Assembly: GCF_000341085.1 (NCBI RefSeq) | Contig: NZ_ANBA01000017.1 | Coordinates: 186,001 to 250,000 of the forward strand | DNA: 64,000 bases | Reading direction: 5' to 3' | From: Nocardiopsis ganjiahuensis DSM 45031 | GTDB taxonomy: Bacteria > Actinomycetota > Actinomycetes > Streptosporangiales > Streptosporangiaceae | Shown: positions 44,885 through 54,072 of the stretch, piece after piece | Numbering within the stretch: position 1 is the first letter of the stretch | Layout: every line of letters starts with the position of its first letter | Notes under the pieces: generated by a model | What the model was told of the DNA's origin: nothing | Seen by the model: only the letters and a program-made list of their open reading frames with translations | Database searches by the model: none | Made by a program: the position numbers and the translations under genes

Positions 44885-45641
44885 GGGTGTCCTCCGATAG
44901 GGGCGTGATCCGGTCAGCGACAGCACCGGGGCGGCCCGGTGCGGAACGGCGCTCGTGAACACGGGACGACACCGGGCGGCACCAGCGGGGCCGAGCCGGC
45001 TCGAAGGCCCCGGTGAACGTGGTCCAGGGCCCACCGAAGACGCTACGGAGGCGCGGAACCCGGGCCCATAGGGCCTTCCGGAGACTTTCGGTGGGTCTGT
45101 CCCCACCCGAACAGGCGTCTATGATGGTGGGGCGTCGCGTGCTTCCGACCAAAGAGCAGTGGGCCGGTCGGACGGCATGGAGGCGCCATGACCTGTTCGG
45201 GGAGCCAAACGTGAGCACACACTTCGCGTACCGAATCTGAGCGGCTGAGCCGCTCGCGGCGCCGGTGTGACACGGCCGTCGGGACCAGGGGACCTCAGGG
45301 CCCGTGGTGTCCGACCCGCCGCTGAGCCCGGCCCGTGCGTCGGCCGCCGCACTCCGGCACCAGGCCGGAGACACAGACAGAGAACCCGGCGGACTCCCCG
45401 AACCCTTCCCCGGCTCATGCCCCTCCCGGCACCGGACTGCCCAATCCTCGGGCTGTCGGCCCTCCGACGGTCCCGACACCGCGATGCCCGGACCCCGGGC
45501 CGCCCGGCGCCCTGTTCCGGAGCCTTGGAGCGGCGAGCGGTCCTGACGCGCACGTCAGGATCTGCCCCGCCGCGCTGTGCCCTGGGAAACCGGGCCTTCG
45601 GGGACGCCCGCCTCCACAGCATTCAGTGAGAGGACCGTCCT
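44885..45641. other. 757-nt intergenic region with a leader-like mini-ORF
   Basis: Divergent region between the DUF418 gene and the reductase-hemerythrin gene. The only notable element is the mini-ORF with hairpin at 45211-45255 (listed separately). The remainder has long composition-driven open frames without family resemblance. Confidence 0.5.
45211..45255 (+). promoter_or_regulatory. 9-codon mini-ORF followed by a hairpin, attenuator-like
   Basis: GTG 45211 has GGGGAG 6 nt upstream and encodes nine residues (VSTHFAYRI) before TGA at 45238-45240. The stop overlaps a hairpin (GAGCGG 45239-45244 with CCGCTC 45250-45255). The layout is that of a translated leader with an attenuator stem, about 390 nt before the next gene. 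The same frame is open from ATG 45121, without a ribosome site. Confidence 0.35.
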
Positions 45642-46676
45642 TTGACAGAGAACACCAGCGACGACATGAAGACCGCCGCCGTGGCCGATCACGGCACGGA
45701 GGACCGGCAGGCCGCCCCCGAACCGCCGTCGCAGCAGCCGCAACCGGAACCGCAGCAAGGGCCGCACCAGAGGCCCGCGCCGAAGGTGAGCCCGTGGAAC
45801 GAGCCGGTGGTGGCGGAGTTCCGCGCCGACCACGGCCGGGTGGGCGGCGTGTTCGAGGGCGGTGACCTGCTTCTGCTCACCACCACCGGAGCGCGTTCGG
45901 GCCGGGAGTACACCAACCCGCTCGGCTTCCTGCGGATCGACGGCCGCGTCCTCGTGGTGGGCTCCGCCGGGGGCTCGCCCCAGCACCCCGCCTGGTATCA
46001 CAACCTGCTCGCCCACCCCTTGGTCTCCGTGGAGATGCCCGGCGACGACAGCTACGAGGCCGTCGCCGTGCCCCTGGAGGGGGAGGAGCGCGACCGGGTC
46101 TTCGAGGAGATCGTTCGCCGCGAGCCGGGTTTCGGTGACTACCAGGACCAGGTGGAACGCCGGCTGCCGGTGGTGGAGCTGCAGCGCTCCGAGACGGAGG
46201 GCGCGGAGGAGGTCGACAACCTCGCGGACAAGCTGTTCCAGATCCACGGCTGGTTGCGCGGCCAGCTGGTGAACGTGCGCCGGGAGGCCGAGCAGTACCT
46301 GGCCGAGAGGGAGAGCTCCGCAGGGACGCCTCCGCCCGGGCTGAACCTGCAGATCCGCCAGCACTGCCTGGCCTTCTGCGAGTCCCTGCACTTCCACCAC
46401 ACCAGCGAGGACTCGGTGTTCCCGAAGCTGGCCGAGGGTTTCCCGCACCTGAAGGAACCGGTCGGGCGCCTGATCGAGGAGCACCGCGTGGTCGACAGGC
46501 TCCGGGGTGAGCTGGAGAGCCTGCTCGCCGACCTGCGGACGGCCGACCCGGTGCGGTTCCTGGCGGACCTGGACCGGCTGACCGAGGAGCTGGAAGCCCA
46601 CCTGGAATTCGAGGAGGGCGTACTCATCCCGACCCTGTCCGAGATCCCCTTCCCGCCGGTGGGGCCGACGGAGTAG
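45642..46676 (+). CDS. deazaflavin-dependent nitroreductase fused to a hemerythrin-like domain
   Basis: A 344-aa fusion. After a Gln/Pro-rich leader (about 50 residues), residues 55-185 are an F420-dependent nitroreductase of the Ddn type: LLLLTTTGARSGREYTNPLGF, VLVVGSAGGSPQHPAWYHNL, HPLVSVEMPGD. Residues 200-335 are a hemerythrin HHE four-helix bundle with QIHGWLR, RQHCLAFCESLHFHHTSED, EEHRVVDRL and HLEFEEGVLIP supplying His and Glu ligands for a di-iron site. A redox enzyme coupled to oxygen or NO binding is plausible. TTG 45642 has GAGAGGA about 9 nt upstream; ATG 45666 is the alternative. Confidence 0.85.
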   Translation: MTENTSDDMKTAAVADHGTEDRQAAPEPPSQQPQPEPQQGPHQRPAPKVSPWNEPVVAEFRADHGRVGGVFEGGDLLLLTTTGARSGREYTNPLGFLRIDGRVLVVGSAGGSPQHPAWYHNLLAHPLVSVEMPGDDSYEAVAVPLEGEERDRVFEEIVRREPGFGDYQDQVERRLPVVELQRSETEGAEEVDNLADKLFQIHGWLRGQLVNVRREAEQYLAERESSAGTPPPGLNLQIRQHCLAFCESLHFHHTSEDSVFPKLAEGFPHLKEPVGRLIEEHRVVDRLRGELESLLADLRTADPVRFLADLDRLTEELEAHLEFEEGVLIPTLSEIPFPPVGPTE

Positions 46677-46685
46677 GGCGAACCG

Positions 46686-46737
46686 CCGGTGGTGAGCCCC
46701 GGGAGGCCCGGTGCGGGCCCCCGGGGCTCACCACCGG
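46686..46737. terminator. strong hairpin terminator
   Basis: An 18-bp perfect inverted repeat (46686-46703 with 46720-46737, 16-nt loop) starts 10 nt after the stop of the reductase-hemerythrin gene and is followed by TCTTTCTC. Confidence 0.88.
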
Positions 46738-46954
46738 TCTTTCTCGGAGAAAAACACAGTGGCCCCGGTTGTATAACGCATTTGGTGGCGCTGTCGGTTC
46801 TCCTTCCGATGTGAAGAACTTGTGTTGAATAAGGCTTCTGCCCAGGTCTGGTGAACCTTGCGTCATTTCGGTAGCATTCGGCGATCGGTCCCTGTTCATT
46901 GAGTGTGCGAAATGCTCTGACCAGGGCTTTTCCATATCGAATAGCGAGTGTCCT

Positions 46955-48367
46955 GTGTCTTCCAGAAGAGCGAAATCCTCCTCGGTCGGAAAGCTCTCAT
47001 TCGGCCAATGGGCCTCGTGCTGTGTGACCGGACTGGTCATCGCGGGAAGTCTGACCGTCTACGCCGGGTACCGGGACGCCCTGGCCATCGACACGGAGGA
47101 GATCAACACCGATGCCTGGGGGGAACGCCCCGACCAGATCGAGGGCATCCACAACATCCTCCTCCTGGGCGGGGACGAGGAGTCGGAGGGCAAGCGCCCG
47201 GACGTTCTGGTGCTCGTCAACATCAACGTCGACCAGGACTCCGTGACCATGGTCAACATCCCCCGGGACATGATGGTGGACATCCCGCGGTGCGACGCCG
47301 TGGACGAGTACCCCGGCTGGGCGGGCGGTATCGACCAGGTCAACCACGCCGCCGCCTACGGCGGACTGGACTGCCTGGGCCACACGGTGGAGACGGTGAC
47401 CGACATCCACCTCGACCACATGGTGACGGTGGACTTCTCGGGGTTCGAGGACATCGTGAACACCCTCGGCGGGGTCGAACTGTGCATTCCGGAACCGATC
47501 GACGACGTCAAGGCCCATCTCGAGCTGGACGCCGGAATGCAGACCCTCAGCGGAGAAGAGGCGCTCGGGCTCGCCCGGTCCCGGAACAGCACCGAGTTCC
47601 GGAACGACATGGGCCGCATCGAGAGCCAGCAACGGCTGATCGGAGCCATTCTCCGAAAGGTCACCAGCGACGGGACGCTGTCGAGCCCCACCACGGTCTA
47701 CGAGTTCCTCCGGTCGGTGACCGACAGCCTCTCGGCCGACGACGGCCTCACCACGGACCGCATGGCGGAGCTCGCCATCGCCATGCGCGAGGTCGATCTG
47801 GACCGCGTCAACATGGTCATGGTGCCGGTGGAGAAGTCACGGTTCAACGAGGACAAGGTGGATCCGCGTCTACCCGAGGCAGCCGAGCTCTTCGCCGCGG
47901 TGGCCGCGGGGGAGGCGCTCCCCGACGAGGGGGTGGAGGAAGGGGACGAGGAGAACGGGCAGGCCGAGGCGCCCGCGGTGGAACCCGGCGACGTCTCGGT
48001 CCGGGTGCTGAACGGTGTGGGCGAGACCGGGCTGGCCTCTGCCGTGGAGGCGCTCCTGGCCAACGACTACGGGTTCGACGTCACCGGGATCGGTGAACCG
48101 GGGGAGCGCGACCCGGACCTCACCACGATCTACCACAGCCCCGAACGCGAAGCCCATGCCCAGGTGCTCGCCTCCTACCTCGTCAACTCCCAGCTGGAGG
48201 AGGTGGCGGACTTCGGCGACGAACTGGAGCTGGTGATGAAGCCGCAGGACTGGGAGGGCCTCACCGACGGGCGGGAAACGGCCGGTGCCGACGAGGCGGA
48301 CGGTGGCGACGACGTGCTGGAGGAACTGGGGGCCACCTCGGCGGTCGAGGACACGGTCGACTGCTGA
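46955..48367 (+). CDS. LytR-CpsA-Psr (LCP) family protein
   Basis: A 470-aa cell-envelope protein. A signal anchor (about residues 18-40) is followed by the LCP domain (about 65-260): NILLLGGDEESEGKRPDVLVLVN with the Arg/Asp phosphate-binding residues, VTMVNIPRDMMVDIP, IDQVNHAAAYGG and the closing ALGLARSRNSTEFRNDMGRIESQQRL. A Glu-rich linker leads to a LytR_C domain (about 348-435: DVSVRVLNGVGETGLASAV). LCP enzymes attach undecaprenyl-linked polymers to peptidoglycan. GTG 46955 is the only start upstream of the anchor in frame; its ribosome site is weak. Monocistronic. Confidence 0.88.
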   Translation: MSSRRAKSSSVGKLSFGQWASCCVTGLVIAGSLTVYAGYRDALAIDTEEINTDAWGERPDQIEGIHNILLLGGDEESEGKRPDVLVLVNINVDQDSVTMVNIPRDMMVDIPRCDAVDEYPGWAGGIDQVNHAAAYGGLDCLGHTVETVTDIHLDHMVTVDFSGFEDIVNTLGGVELCIPEPIDDVKAHLELDAGMQTLSGEEALGLARSRNSTEFRNDMGRIESQQRLIGAILRKVTSDGTLSSPTTVYEFLRSVTDSLSADDGLTTDRMAELAIAMREVDLDRVNMVMVPVEKSRFNEDKVDPRLPEAAELFAAVAAGEALPDEGVEEGDEENGQAEAPAVEPGDVSVRVLNGVGETGLASAVEALLANDYGFDVTGIGEPGERDPDLTTIYHSPEREAHAQVLASYLVNSQLEEVADFGDELELVMKPQDWEGLTDGRETAGADEADGGDDVLEELGATSAVEDTVDC

Positions 48368-48450
48368 GACCAGGGCCTCCGCCCCAGGCGGCGCACTGTC
48401 GGAGGCGGTCTGCCCGAGCCGCCGCGGCGCTGATCACCGCCGGGGTGGCC

Positions 48451-49362
48451 CTATCCCCCGAACAGGGAGCCGAGGCTGACCTCGGTGCCCAGGAGCATCG
48501 AGCCGACGATGAGGATCACCAGGCCCGGCAGCAGGGTCGCGGCGGTCACCATCGTCACCCTCGGGTTGAGGCTCTGGGCCTTGCGGCGCATGTACTGGGC
48601 GTCGGCCAGGCGCATGTCCTTGCTGATGTCCACCAGGGTGTCGCTCAGCGGGGCGCCCAGCTCCTCGGCCTGCTGGATCGCGGTGACGAACTTGCTCAGC
48701 GACTCGTTGCGGTTGCGGCGCCGCAGGTGATCGAAGGCCTCCCGGCGGGAGGTGCCCAGCTCCATCTGGCGGAGCGCGATCGTGAACTCGTCCGCCAGCA
48801 CCCCCGGCATCGACGCCGCGACCCGGCCGACCGCGGCACGGAACGACATGCCCGCGCTCACCGTCACCGCGAGCACGTCCAGGAAGTCCGGCAGCTGCGT
48901 CTGCACCTGGTCGGCGCGCTCCCGCGCCTGCACGTACAGGTTCAGGTCGGTCAGCCCCGTGAAGGCCAGCGCCATCACCGCGAGCAGCGCGTTGTTGTCC
49001 GACAACAGCACCACCACCGCGAGCGTGCCGTAGACGGAGACCTCGCCGACCTTGCGCTGCACGTACCGTTCCACGGTCAGCCCGTCCGGGCGCCCCGCGG
49101 CCTCGATCCGGGCGCTGACGGACGCCTTCTGCTTCGTGCTCAGGGACCCCAGGACCGAGCGGGTGAAGGGTTTCCCGATCCGCTCGGTGATCTTGTGCAG
49201 GAAGAAGGTCTCGTCGCTCTTGGTGGTCACCGGGGCGTGGACCGGGTCGTCCACCGGTACCCGGGTCTGCGACCGGGTCAGGTACAGGCCGTAGACACCG
49301 GTCAGCACGACCAGGGCCGAGGCGAGCGCCGCGGCCAGTGGGACCAGGGACAGGAGGTTCAT
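48451..49362 (-). CDS. tadC: Tad pilus inner-membrane platform protein TadC
   Basis: A 303-aa type II/IV secretion F-domain protein. A first helix (residues 5-27) precedes the cytosolic F domain (about 125-255: LPDFLDVLAVTVSAGMSFRAAVGRVA; RQMELGTSRREAFDHLRRRN; AIQQAEELGAPLSDTLVDIS) and two closing helices. TadC with TadB forms the membrane platform on which the TadA ATPase acts. Last gene of the minus-strand Tad operon, 46 nt after tadB. Confidence 0.9.
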   Translation of the reverse strand: MNLLSLVPLAAALASALVVLTGVYGLYLTRSQTRVPVDDPVHAPVTTKSDETFFLHKITERIGKPFTRSVLGSLSTKQKASVSARIEAAGRPDGLTVERYVQRKVGEVSVYGTLAVVVLLSDNNALLAVMALAFTGLTDLNLYVQARERADQVQTQLPDFLDVLAVTVSAGMSFRAAVGRVAASMPGVLADEFTIALRQMELGTSRREAFDHLRRRNRNESLSKFVTAIQQAEELGAPLSDTLVDISKDMRLADAQYMRRKAQSLNPRVTMVTAATLLPGLVILIVGSMLLGTEVSLGSLFGG

Positions 49363-49408
49363 CGAGGGGTGTCCTTCAGGGGGCGGGGGCAGGTCGGGAG
49401 GGGCACGG

Positions 49409-50341
49409 CTACAACGTGAACCTGGTGATGCGGGAGACCAGTGCGAAGCCGGTCGTGAACAGCACCGCCACGACCAACAACACCGCGATCCCGGCCCCGG
49501 TGCTGGTCATCGTGCGCATGACCCCCGGTTCGATCGCGTTGATCAGGAACAGCGCACCCACCGACATGAACCCGAGAGCCCACACGGTGGAGGTCGTCTC
49601 GCTGAGGATCGTCTGCACCTCGCGCCGCGTCTCCTTGCGGCTCTCCAACGTGGTGGAGATGTTGCGCAGCGCCGTGACCAGCGAACCACCGGACCTGGAT
49701 GCCACCACGAGGGTGGAGAGCAGCACTCCCAGCTCACGGGAGGGCATGCGCTCGCGCAGGTCGTGGACGGCCTCCTCGAAGCTGGCACCCAGCTTCATCG
49801 ACTCCGCCAGCCGGCCCAGCTCCTCGCCGGCCGGGCCGTCCAGCTCGTCCGCGGCGATCGCCACCGCCGTCGGCAGCGCCAGCCCGGCCGAGGTCGCGTT
49901 GCCCAGCACCCGGGCCACGTCGGGCAGCTGGCTGGTGAACTCCTCCCGCCGCTTGGCCTCGGCCCGCCGCAGGTAGGAGAAGAACAGGAACGCCACACCG
50001 GCGGCGGCCAGCAGTCCGAAGAACGGCGCCAGGATCTGCCACACCACCGCGACCGCCAGCAGCGAACCGGCCACCAGTGCCGCCACGAACGTGGACGGGC
50101 GCACGTCCGTGCCCGAACGCGCCATCCTGCGCGCCAGCCGGGCACCCCACTGGGTGCGCCTCAATCTGGCGTCGAACTTGGCCATGGGGGTGGAGGCGTC
50201 GTACTCCACCTGGGCCAGGGCGCTGCGGGCGGCGATCATCCGCCGGTTCTCGGCGCTGGCCACGAACTCCCAGACAGCCCACAGCACCAGCAGCAGAACC
50301 AGGGCGAGTCCGCCGAGGATCGCCAGAATCTGCCAGTTCAC
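49409..50341 (-). CDS. tadB: Tad pilus inner-membrane platform protein TadB
   Basis: A 310-aa F-domain protein with an N-terminal helix (residues 3-25), a pair of helices (about 85-125), the F domain (about 135-260: LPDVARVLGNATSAGLALPTAVAIAADELDGPAGEELGRL; LRERMPSRELGVLLSTLVVASRSGGSL) and two final helices. Partner of TadC. GTG 50341 has GGGAG 5-6 nt upstream. Confidence 0.9.
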   Translation of the reverse strand: MNWQILAILGGLALVLLLVLWAVWEFVASAENRRMIAARSALAQVEYDASTPMAKFDARLRRTQWGARLARRMARSGTDVRPSTFVAALVAGSLLAVAVVWQILAPFFGLLAAAGVAFLFFSYLRRAEAKRREEFTSQLPDVARVLGNATSAGLALPTAVAIAADELDGPAGEELGRLAESMKLGASFEEAVHDLRERMPSRELGVLLSTLVVASRSGGSLVTALRNISTTLESRKETRREVQTILSETTSTVWALGFMSVGALFLINAIEPGVMRTMTSTGAGIAVLLVVAVLFTTGFALVSRITRFTL

Positions 50342-50408
50342 CCGGTCTCCCTTCGGGGTTGTGACGGTACGCGGGGCGAGGGCGTCCGCGCGGACGCCGA
50401 ACCGCCGC

Positions 50409-51749
50409 TCACCAGCCGCCCTCAGGACGGCTGCCCCGGGCCCGTTCGTCGGCGACCACACCGAACACCGACGGAATGCTCTCGCCCACGTGGTAGATCC
50501 GGCCGGCGATGTGGCGGGGCAGTGGATAGTGCCGGAACTGCCCCTCGACGCTGCGGTCGGTGTTCATCGGCTGCGCCGCGAACTCCATCAGCCGGTCCAG
50601 GCGGAACTCCTCGCGCCGACGCGAGGACACGACGGCGATCTCGTTGATCCGCCGCGAACCGTCCGGCCAGCGCCCCAGGTGCACGATGGCGTCCACGGCG
50701 TTGTTGATCTGGTCCCGGACCGCCTCGAAGGGGATGTTGCCCTCGCCCATGGTCGCCAGGGTCTGCAACCGGTGGATGGCGTCGTCCGCGGAGTTGGAGT
50801 GCACCGTCACCAGGGACCCGTCATGGCCGGTGTTCATCGCCTGGAGCATGTCGATGGTCTCGGGGCCGCGGACCTCACCGACGATGATGCGGTCCGGGCG
50901 CATCCGCAGGGCGTTGCGCACGAGGTCGCGGATGGCGATCTCCCCCCGGCCCTCGATGTTGGCCGGACGCGACTCCAGGCGCACCACGTGCTCCTGCATC
51001 AGTTGGAGCTCGGCGGAGTCCTCGATCGTGACGATCCGCTCGCTGCTGGGCACGAAGGCCGACAGCGCGTTGAGGAAGGTCGTCTTACCGGTACCGGTAC
51101 CGCCGGACACCACGATGTTGAACCGGGCCCGCACCATCGCCGACAGCAGCACCCCGGTCGCCTGGTCCAGGCTGCCCATCCGCACCAGTTCCTCGATGGG
51201 GTACGGCTTGGGGAAGCGCCGGATGGTCAGGACCGGACCGGACAGCGACAGCGGCGGGATGATCACGTTGACCCGCTCACCGCTGGGCAGACGGGCGTCC
51301 ACCATCGGCGAGGACTCGTCCACGCGCCGGTTGACCAGCGAGACGATGCGGTCGATGGTCTGGTACAGCTGCTCCTCGCCGTTGAAGGCGGCGTCGATGC
51401 GCTCCATGCGGCCGCCGCGCTCCACGAACACGTTGTCGGGGCCGTTGACCATGATCTCGGTGATGCTCTCGTCGGCCAGCAACGGCTCCAGCACGCCCAG
51501 GCCCAGGGCCTCGTCCACGACCCGGCGGATCAGCACCGACCGTTCACGGTCCGAGAGCACCGGCCCCTCGCGGGACAGGATGTGCCCGACGACCTTCTCC
51601 AACCGGACCCGGCGCTGGGCCAGCGTCAGCTGGGTCAGGTCCTCCAGGTTGATCTCTTCCAGGAGCCGCCGACGCCAGTGCGTCACACTGCCGCGGTCCG
51701 CGCGGTCCTCGACGCCGCGGTCCTCTTCCAGCCGGTCCTTGAGCCCCAT
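50409..51749 (-). CDS. tadA: Tad pilus assembly ATPase TadA (CpaF)
   Basis: A 446-aa hexameric secretion ATPase of the VirB11/CpaF type that powers pilin assembly. N-terminal helical domain, then a PAS-like N domain (DESITEIMVNGPDNVFVERGG; RVDESSPMVDARLPSGERVNVIIPP), Walker A GGTGTGKTT, Asp box TIEDSAELQL, Walker B RIIVGEVRG, His box NTGHDGSLVTVHS. All catalytic motifs are present. ATG 51749; 55 nt after the TadE-like gene. Confidence 0.94.
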   Translation of the reverse strand: MGLKDRLEEDRGVEDRADRGSVTHWRRRLLEEINLEDLTQLTLAQRRVRLEKVVGHILSREGPVLSDRERSVLIRRVVDEALGLGVLEPLLADESITEIMVNGPDNVFVERGGRMERIDAAFNGEEQLYQTIDRIVSLVNRRVDESSPMVDARLPSGERVNVIIPPLSLSGPVLTIRRFPKPYPIEELVRMGSLDQATGVLLSAMVRARFNIVVSGGTGTGKTTFLNALSAFVPSSERIVTIEDSAELQLMQEHVVRLESRPANIEGRGEIAIRDLVRNALRMRPDRIIVGEVRGPETIDMLQAMNTGHDGSLVTVHSNSADDAIHRLQTLATMGEGNIPFEAVRDQINNAVDAIVHLGRWPDGSRRINEIAVVSSRRREEFRLDRLMEFAAQPMNTDRSVEGQFRHYPLPRHIAGRIYHVGESIPSVFGVVADERARGSRPEGGW

Positions 51750-51804
51750 GTTCCTCGTTTCCTCCCTTGGTGTGGTGCCGCAGTGCTCCGAGGCCCTCCC
51801 CGTC

Positions 51805-52254
51805 TCACACGTTCGGCATGTCCACCCGTCGGGTCAGCGTCAGGTTCAGGTCCACCGACGAGAACACGATCGGCAGCGGGTGTGAGACCTCGACGTAGTA
51901 CCCGTCACTGTCGTTCGCACCACTGGTGACGGCGGCGTCGTCCAACCAGCCGGGAAGGGCTTCGCGGGCAGCGGACTCGGCGCCCTCCAGCTGCTGGGTT
52001 CCGGCCGTACGCGCTCCGGCCCGGGCCGCGGACTCGATGCGTTCGATCGCCACGAAGGCCAGGAAGGCCTCGATCGCCACCACCACCGTGAGCAGCAGGA
52101 TCGGCAGGACCGCGGCGAACTCCAGGATCGGGCCGCCCCGGTCGCAGTCCCGGCGCCGGCCGCCGAACAGCAGGCGGCGCAACCGGCGGGGCCGGGGGGC
52201 GGGCTCCGCGTGGCGGCGCGGAGCGGGCGCTCCGGCCGAGGGTGTTCCGGTCAC
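51805..52254 (-). CDS. TadE-like pseudopilin
   Basis: A 149-aa minor pilin-like protein. A basic leader ends at G40; GPILEF follows with Glu45 at +5 and a hydrophobic helix (46-68), the TadE pattern, then IERIESAARAGARTAG and a beta-rich C-terminus. GTG 52254 overlaps the stop of the upstream gene (GTGA), so the two pseudopilins are co-translated. It probably forms part of the pilus initiation complex. Confidence 0.85.
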   Translation of the reverse strand: MTGTPSAGAPAPRRHAEPAPRPRRLRRLLFGGRRRDCDRGGPILEFAAVLPILLLTVVVAIEAFLAFVAIERIESAARAGARTAGTQQLEGAESAAREALPGWLDDAAVTSGANDSDGYYVEVSHPLPIVFSSVDLNLTLTRRVDMPNV

Positions 52255-52673
52255 GGGTCCACCCCTTCCGGCTCGGGCAGTCCGCGCGGGGGCACCTCGG
52301 TGACGACCCTGGCCTCACCGGTGATCTCCCAAGGCCCGTTCGTGCCCGGCAGGAACACCGGCATGGCCAGGGTCACCCGGGCGAAACGGGTCCCGTCGCG
52401 TTCGACGATCTCGGTGGTCAGCACGTCCTCGCCGTCCCAGGGGGGCCGTACCCTCTTGCGCGCCTCCTCGTCGATGCGCGCCATGTCGTCCGGGGTGACC
52501 GAGGCCTGCCGGGCCGCCTCCGTGGCCCCGTGGGAGGCGTACATGGAGGTGAGACCGATCAGCAGCACCTGCCACACCAGGGCCAGCGCCAGCATCATGA
52601 ACGGCACCATCGCGGCGAACTCCACGAAGACCGCGCCGCGGTCGTCGCGGGGGCGCCGACGCCGCTCAGCCAC
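52251..52673 (-). CDS. TadE/TadF-like pseudopilin
   Basis: A 140-aa protein with an Arg-rich leader to G13, then AVFVEF (Glu18 at +5) and a hydrophobic helix (about 21-42), followed by SHGATEAARQASV and a soluble C-terminus. GTG 52673 has GGGAGG 5 nt upstream and overlaps the 3' end of the TadZ gene by 8 nt. Second minor pilin of the operon. Confidence 0.85.
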   Translation of the reverse strand: MAERRRRPRDDRGAVFVEFAAMVPFMMLALALVWQVLLIGLTSMYASHGATEAARQASVTPDDMARIDEEARKRVRPPWDGEDVLTTEIVERDGTRFARVTLAMPVFLPGTNGPWEITGEARVVTEVPPRGLPEPEGVDP

Positions 52674-54066
52674 CGAACCCTCCCCCCGGTCCGGGCGATC
52701 CCTGCCCCCAGCGGCCGGGGGCACCCACCCGCGGCGCGTGCCCGTTGACCTGTTTCGGGCCCGTGGCGTCGAGGAAACCGGACACGTCCCGGGTGGACGG
52801 GTGGCCCGGACCGCTGTTCGGGTGCGCGGCCAACGCGGCCAGGTTCGGCGGGATCCCGCCTGAGGGGGTGGTGGTGCCGCCCTTGCCGCTGCCGCCCGTG
52901 CCAGTGGGCGGCGAGAGCAGGTCCAGCTCGGAGGCGAGCCGGGCGAAGGCCTTGCGCAGTCCCTCGTCGGTCACCTTCGTGGGGTCCCCGTTGTTCTCCC
53001 CGGGCTCCAGCGCCCGGTAGGCGGCCGGCACGGGGGTGCGCAGCACCTTGGTGCCCAACAGCTGCTGGAGGAAGTCCGGCTGGATCTCGTTCTTCCGGCT
53101 GTGCCGGGTGACCATCGAGTACACGTCCTCGTGCGAGCGGATCTGCAGTCGTTCCCACATCGCCATCAGCCGCTGCGCGCCGCGCAGCGCGGGCACGTCC
53201 GGGGTCACCGTGACCACGGCGCTGTCGGCCAGCTCCACGGCCATCGCGGTCGCCTCGTTCATGGTGGACCCGCAGTCCACGATCACGAGTTCGTACCGGG
53301 AGCGCAGGGCGCTCAGGATCCGGCGGGTGGCCCGCGCGGTGACGTCCTCGCCGCGCTCACCGTGCTCCGGTGCGAGCAGCACGTGCGGGCCGCGCGGGTC
53401 CACGTAGAGCGTCTCGGAGAGCATGCCGGGACTGATGTCGTCGGCGGCGTCCACCAGGTCCGTGATGGATCTGCGGTGCTGGAGGTTGAGGAAGGCGGGC
53501 AGGTCACCGGCCTGCAGGTCCAGGTCGACCAGGCACACCACCCGGTCCCGGCGGGCCGCGGCCATCGCCAGGTGCACGGTGCAGGTGGTGGTGCCCACCC
53601 CGCCCTTGGCGCCGCTGACCGTCACGATCCGCCCGCGCGCCCCCGAGGCGGGCAGGTCCAGGGAAGCGGACTCCAGGTGGCGGCGGAGCGTGCGCGACCA
53701 CTCCGCGGCCTTGGCGATCCGGGTCTCCAGCTCGGTCACTCCGGAGTCGGCGGAGAGCACGCCCCGCGCGCCCGCCTCCATGGCCCCGGTGAAGGTCTCC
53801 GGGTCCATCGAGGGGGAGACGAGCAGGACCGCCAACTGCGGATGGCGGTGCGAGAGGTCGCGGATGGTGTCGAAGACCGGGGCCGGACCCAGGTCCTGGT
53901 GGACGAGGACCACGTCGAGCTCGGGGTACTCACCCGCCCCGTTGATCAGATCCGTGCTCGTACGCCGGGAGGCGACGAGGTCGGACCCCGTCAGTTCCTC
54001 GAAACGCGCGGCGAGCACCATCTCCGTCTCGGAAGTGGGCATCCCCGCCAGGACTCGGAAGTTCAC
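52666..54066 (-). CDS. tadZ: Tad pilus localisation protein TadZ (CpaE-like)
   Basis: A 466-aa protein of the TadZ/CpaE group: an N-terminal receiver-like domain (about 1-120, DVVLVHQDLGPAPVFDTIRDL) without the full phospho-acceptor set, then a MinD/ParA-like ATPase (about 145-385) with deviant Walker A SGAKGGVGTTT, DLDLQAGDLPAFLNL and VIVDCGSTMNEAT. It positions the Tad machine. The last 80 residues are Gly/Pro-rich and unordered. GTG 54066 starts 7 nt after the CpaB gene. Confidence 0.88.
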   Translation of the reverse strand: MNFRVLAGMPTSETEMVLAARFEELTGSDLVASRRTSTDLINGAGEYPELDVVLVHQDLGPAPVFDTIRDLSHRHPQLAVLLVSPSMDPETFTGAMEAGARGVLSADSGVTELETRIAKAAEWSRTLRRHLESASLDLPASGARGRIVTVSGAKGGVGTTTCTVHLAMAAARRDRVVCLVDLDLQAGDLPAFLNLQHRRSITDLVDAADDISPGMLSETLYVDPRGPHVLLAPEHGERGEDVTARATRRILSALRSRYELVIVDCGSTMNEATAMAVELADSAVVTVTPDVPALRGAQRLMAMWERLQIRSHEDVYSMVTRHSRKNEIQPDFLQQLLGTKVLRTPVPAAYRALEPGENNGDPTKVTDEGLRKAFARLASELDLLSPPTGTGGSGKGGTTTPSGGIPPNLAALAAHPNSGPGHPSTRDVSGFLDATGPKQVNGHAPRVGAPGRWGQGSPGPGGGFGG

Positions 54067-54072
54067 CTGTAC

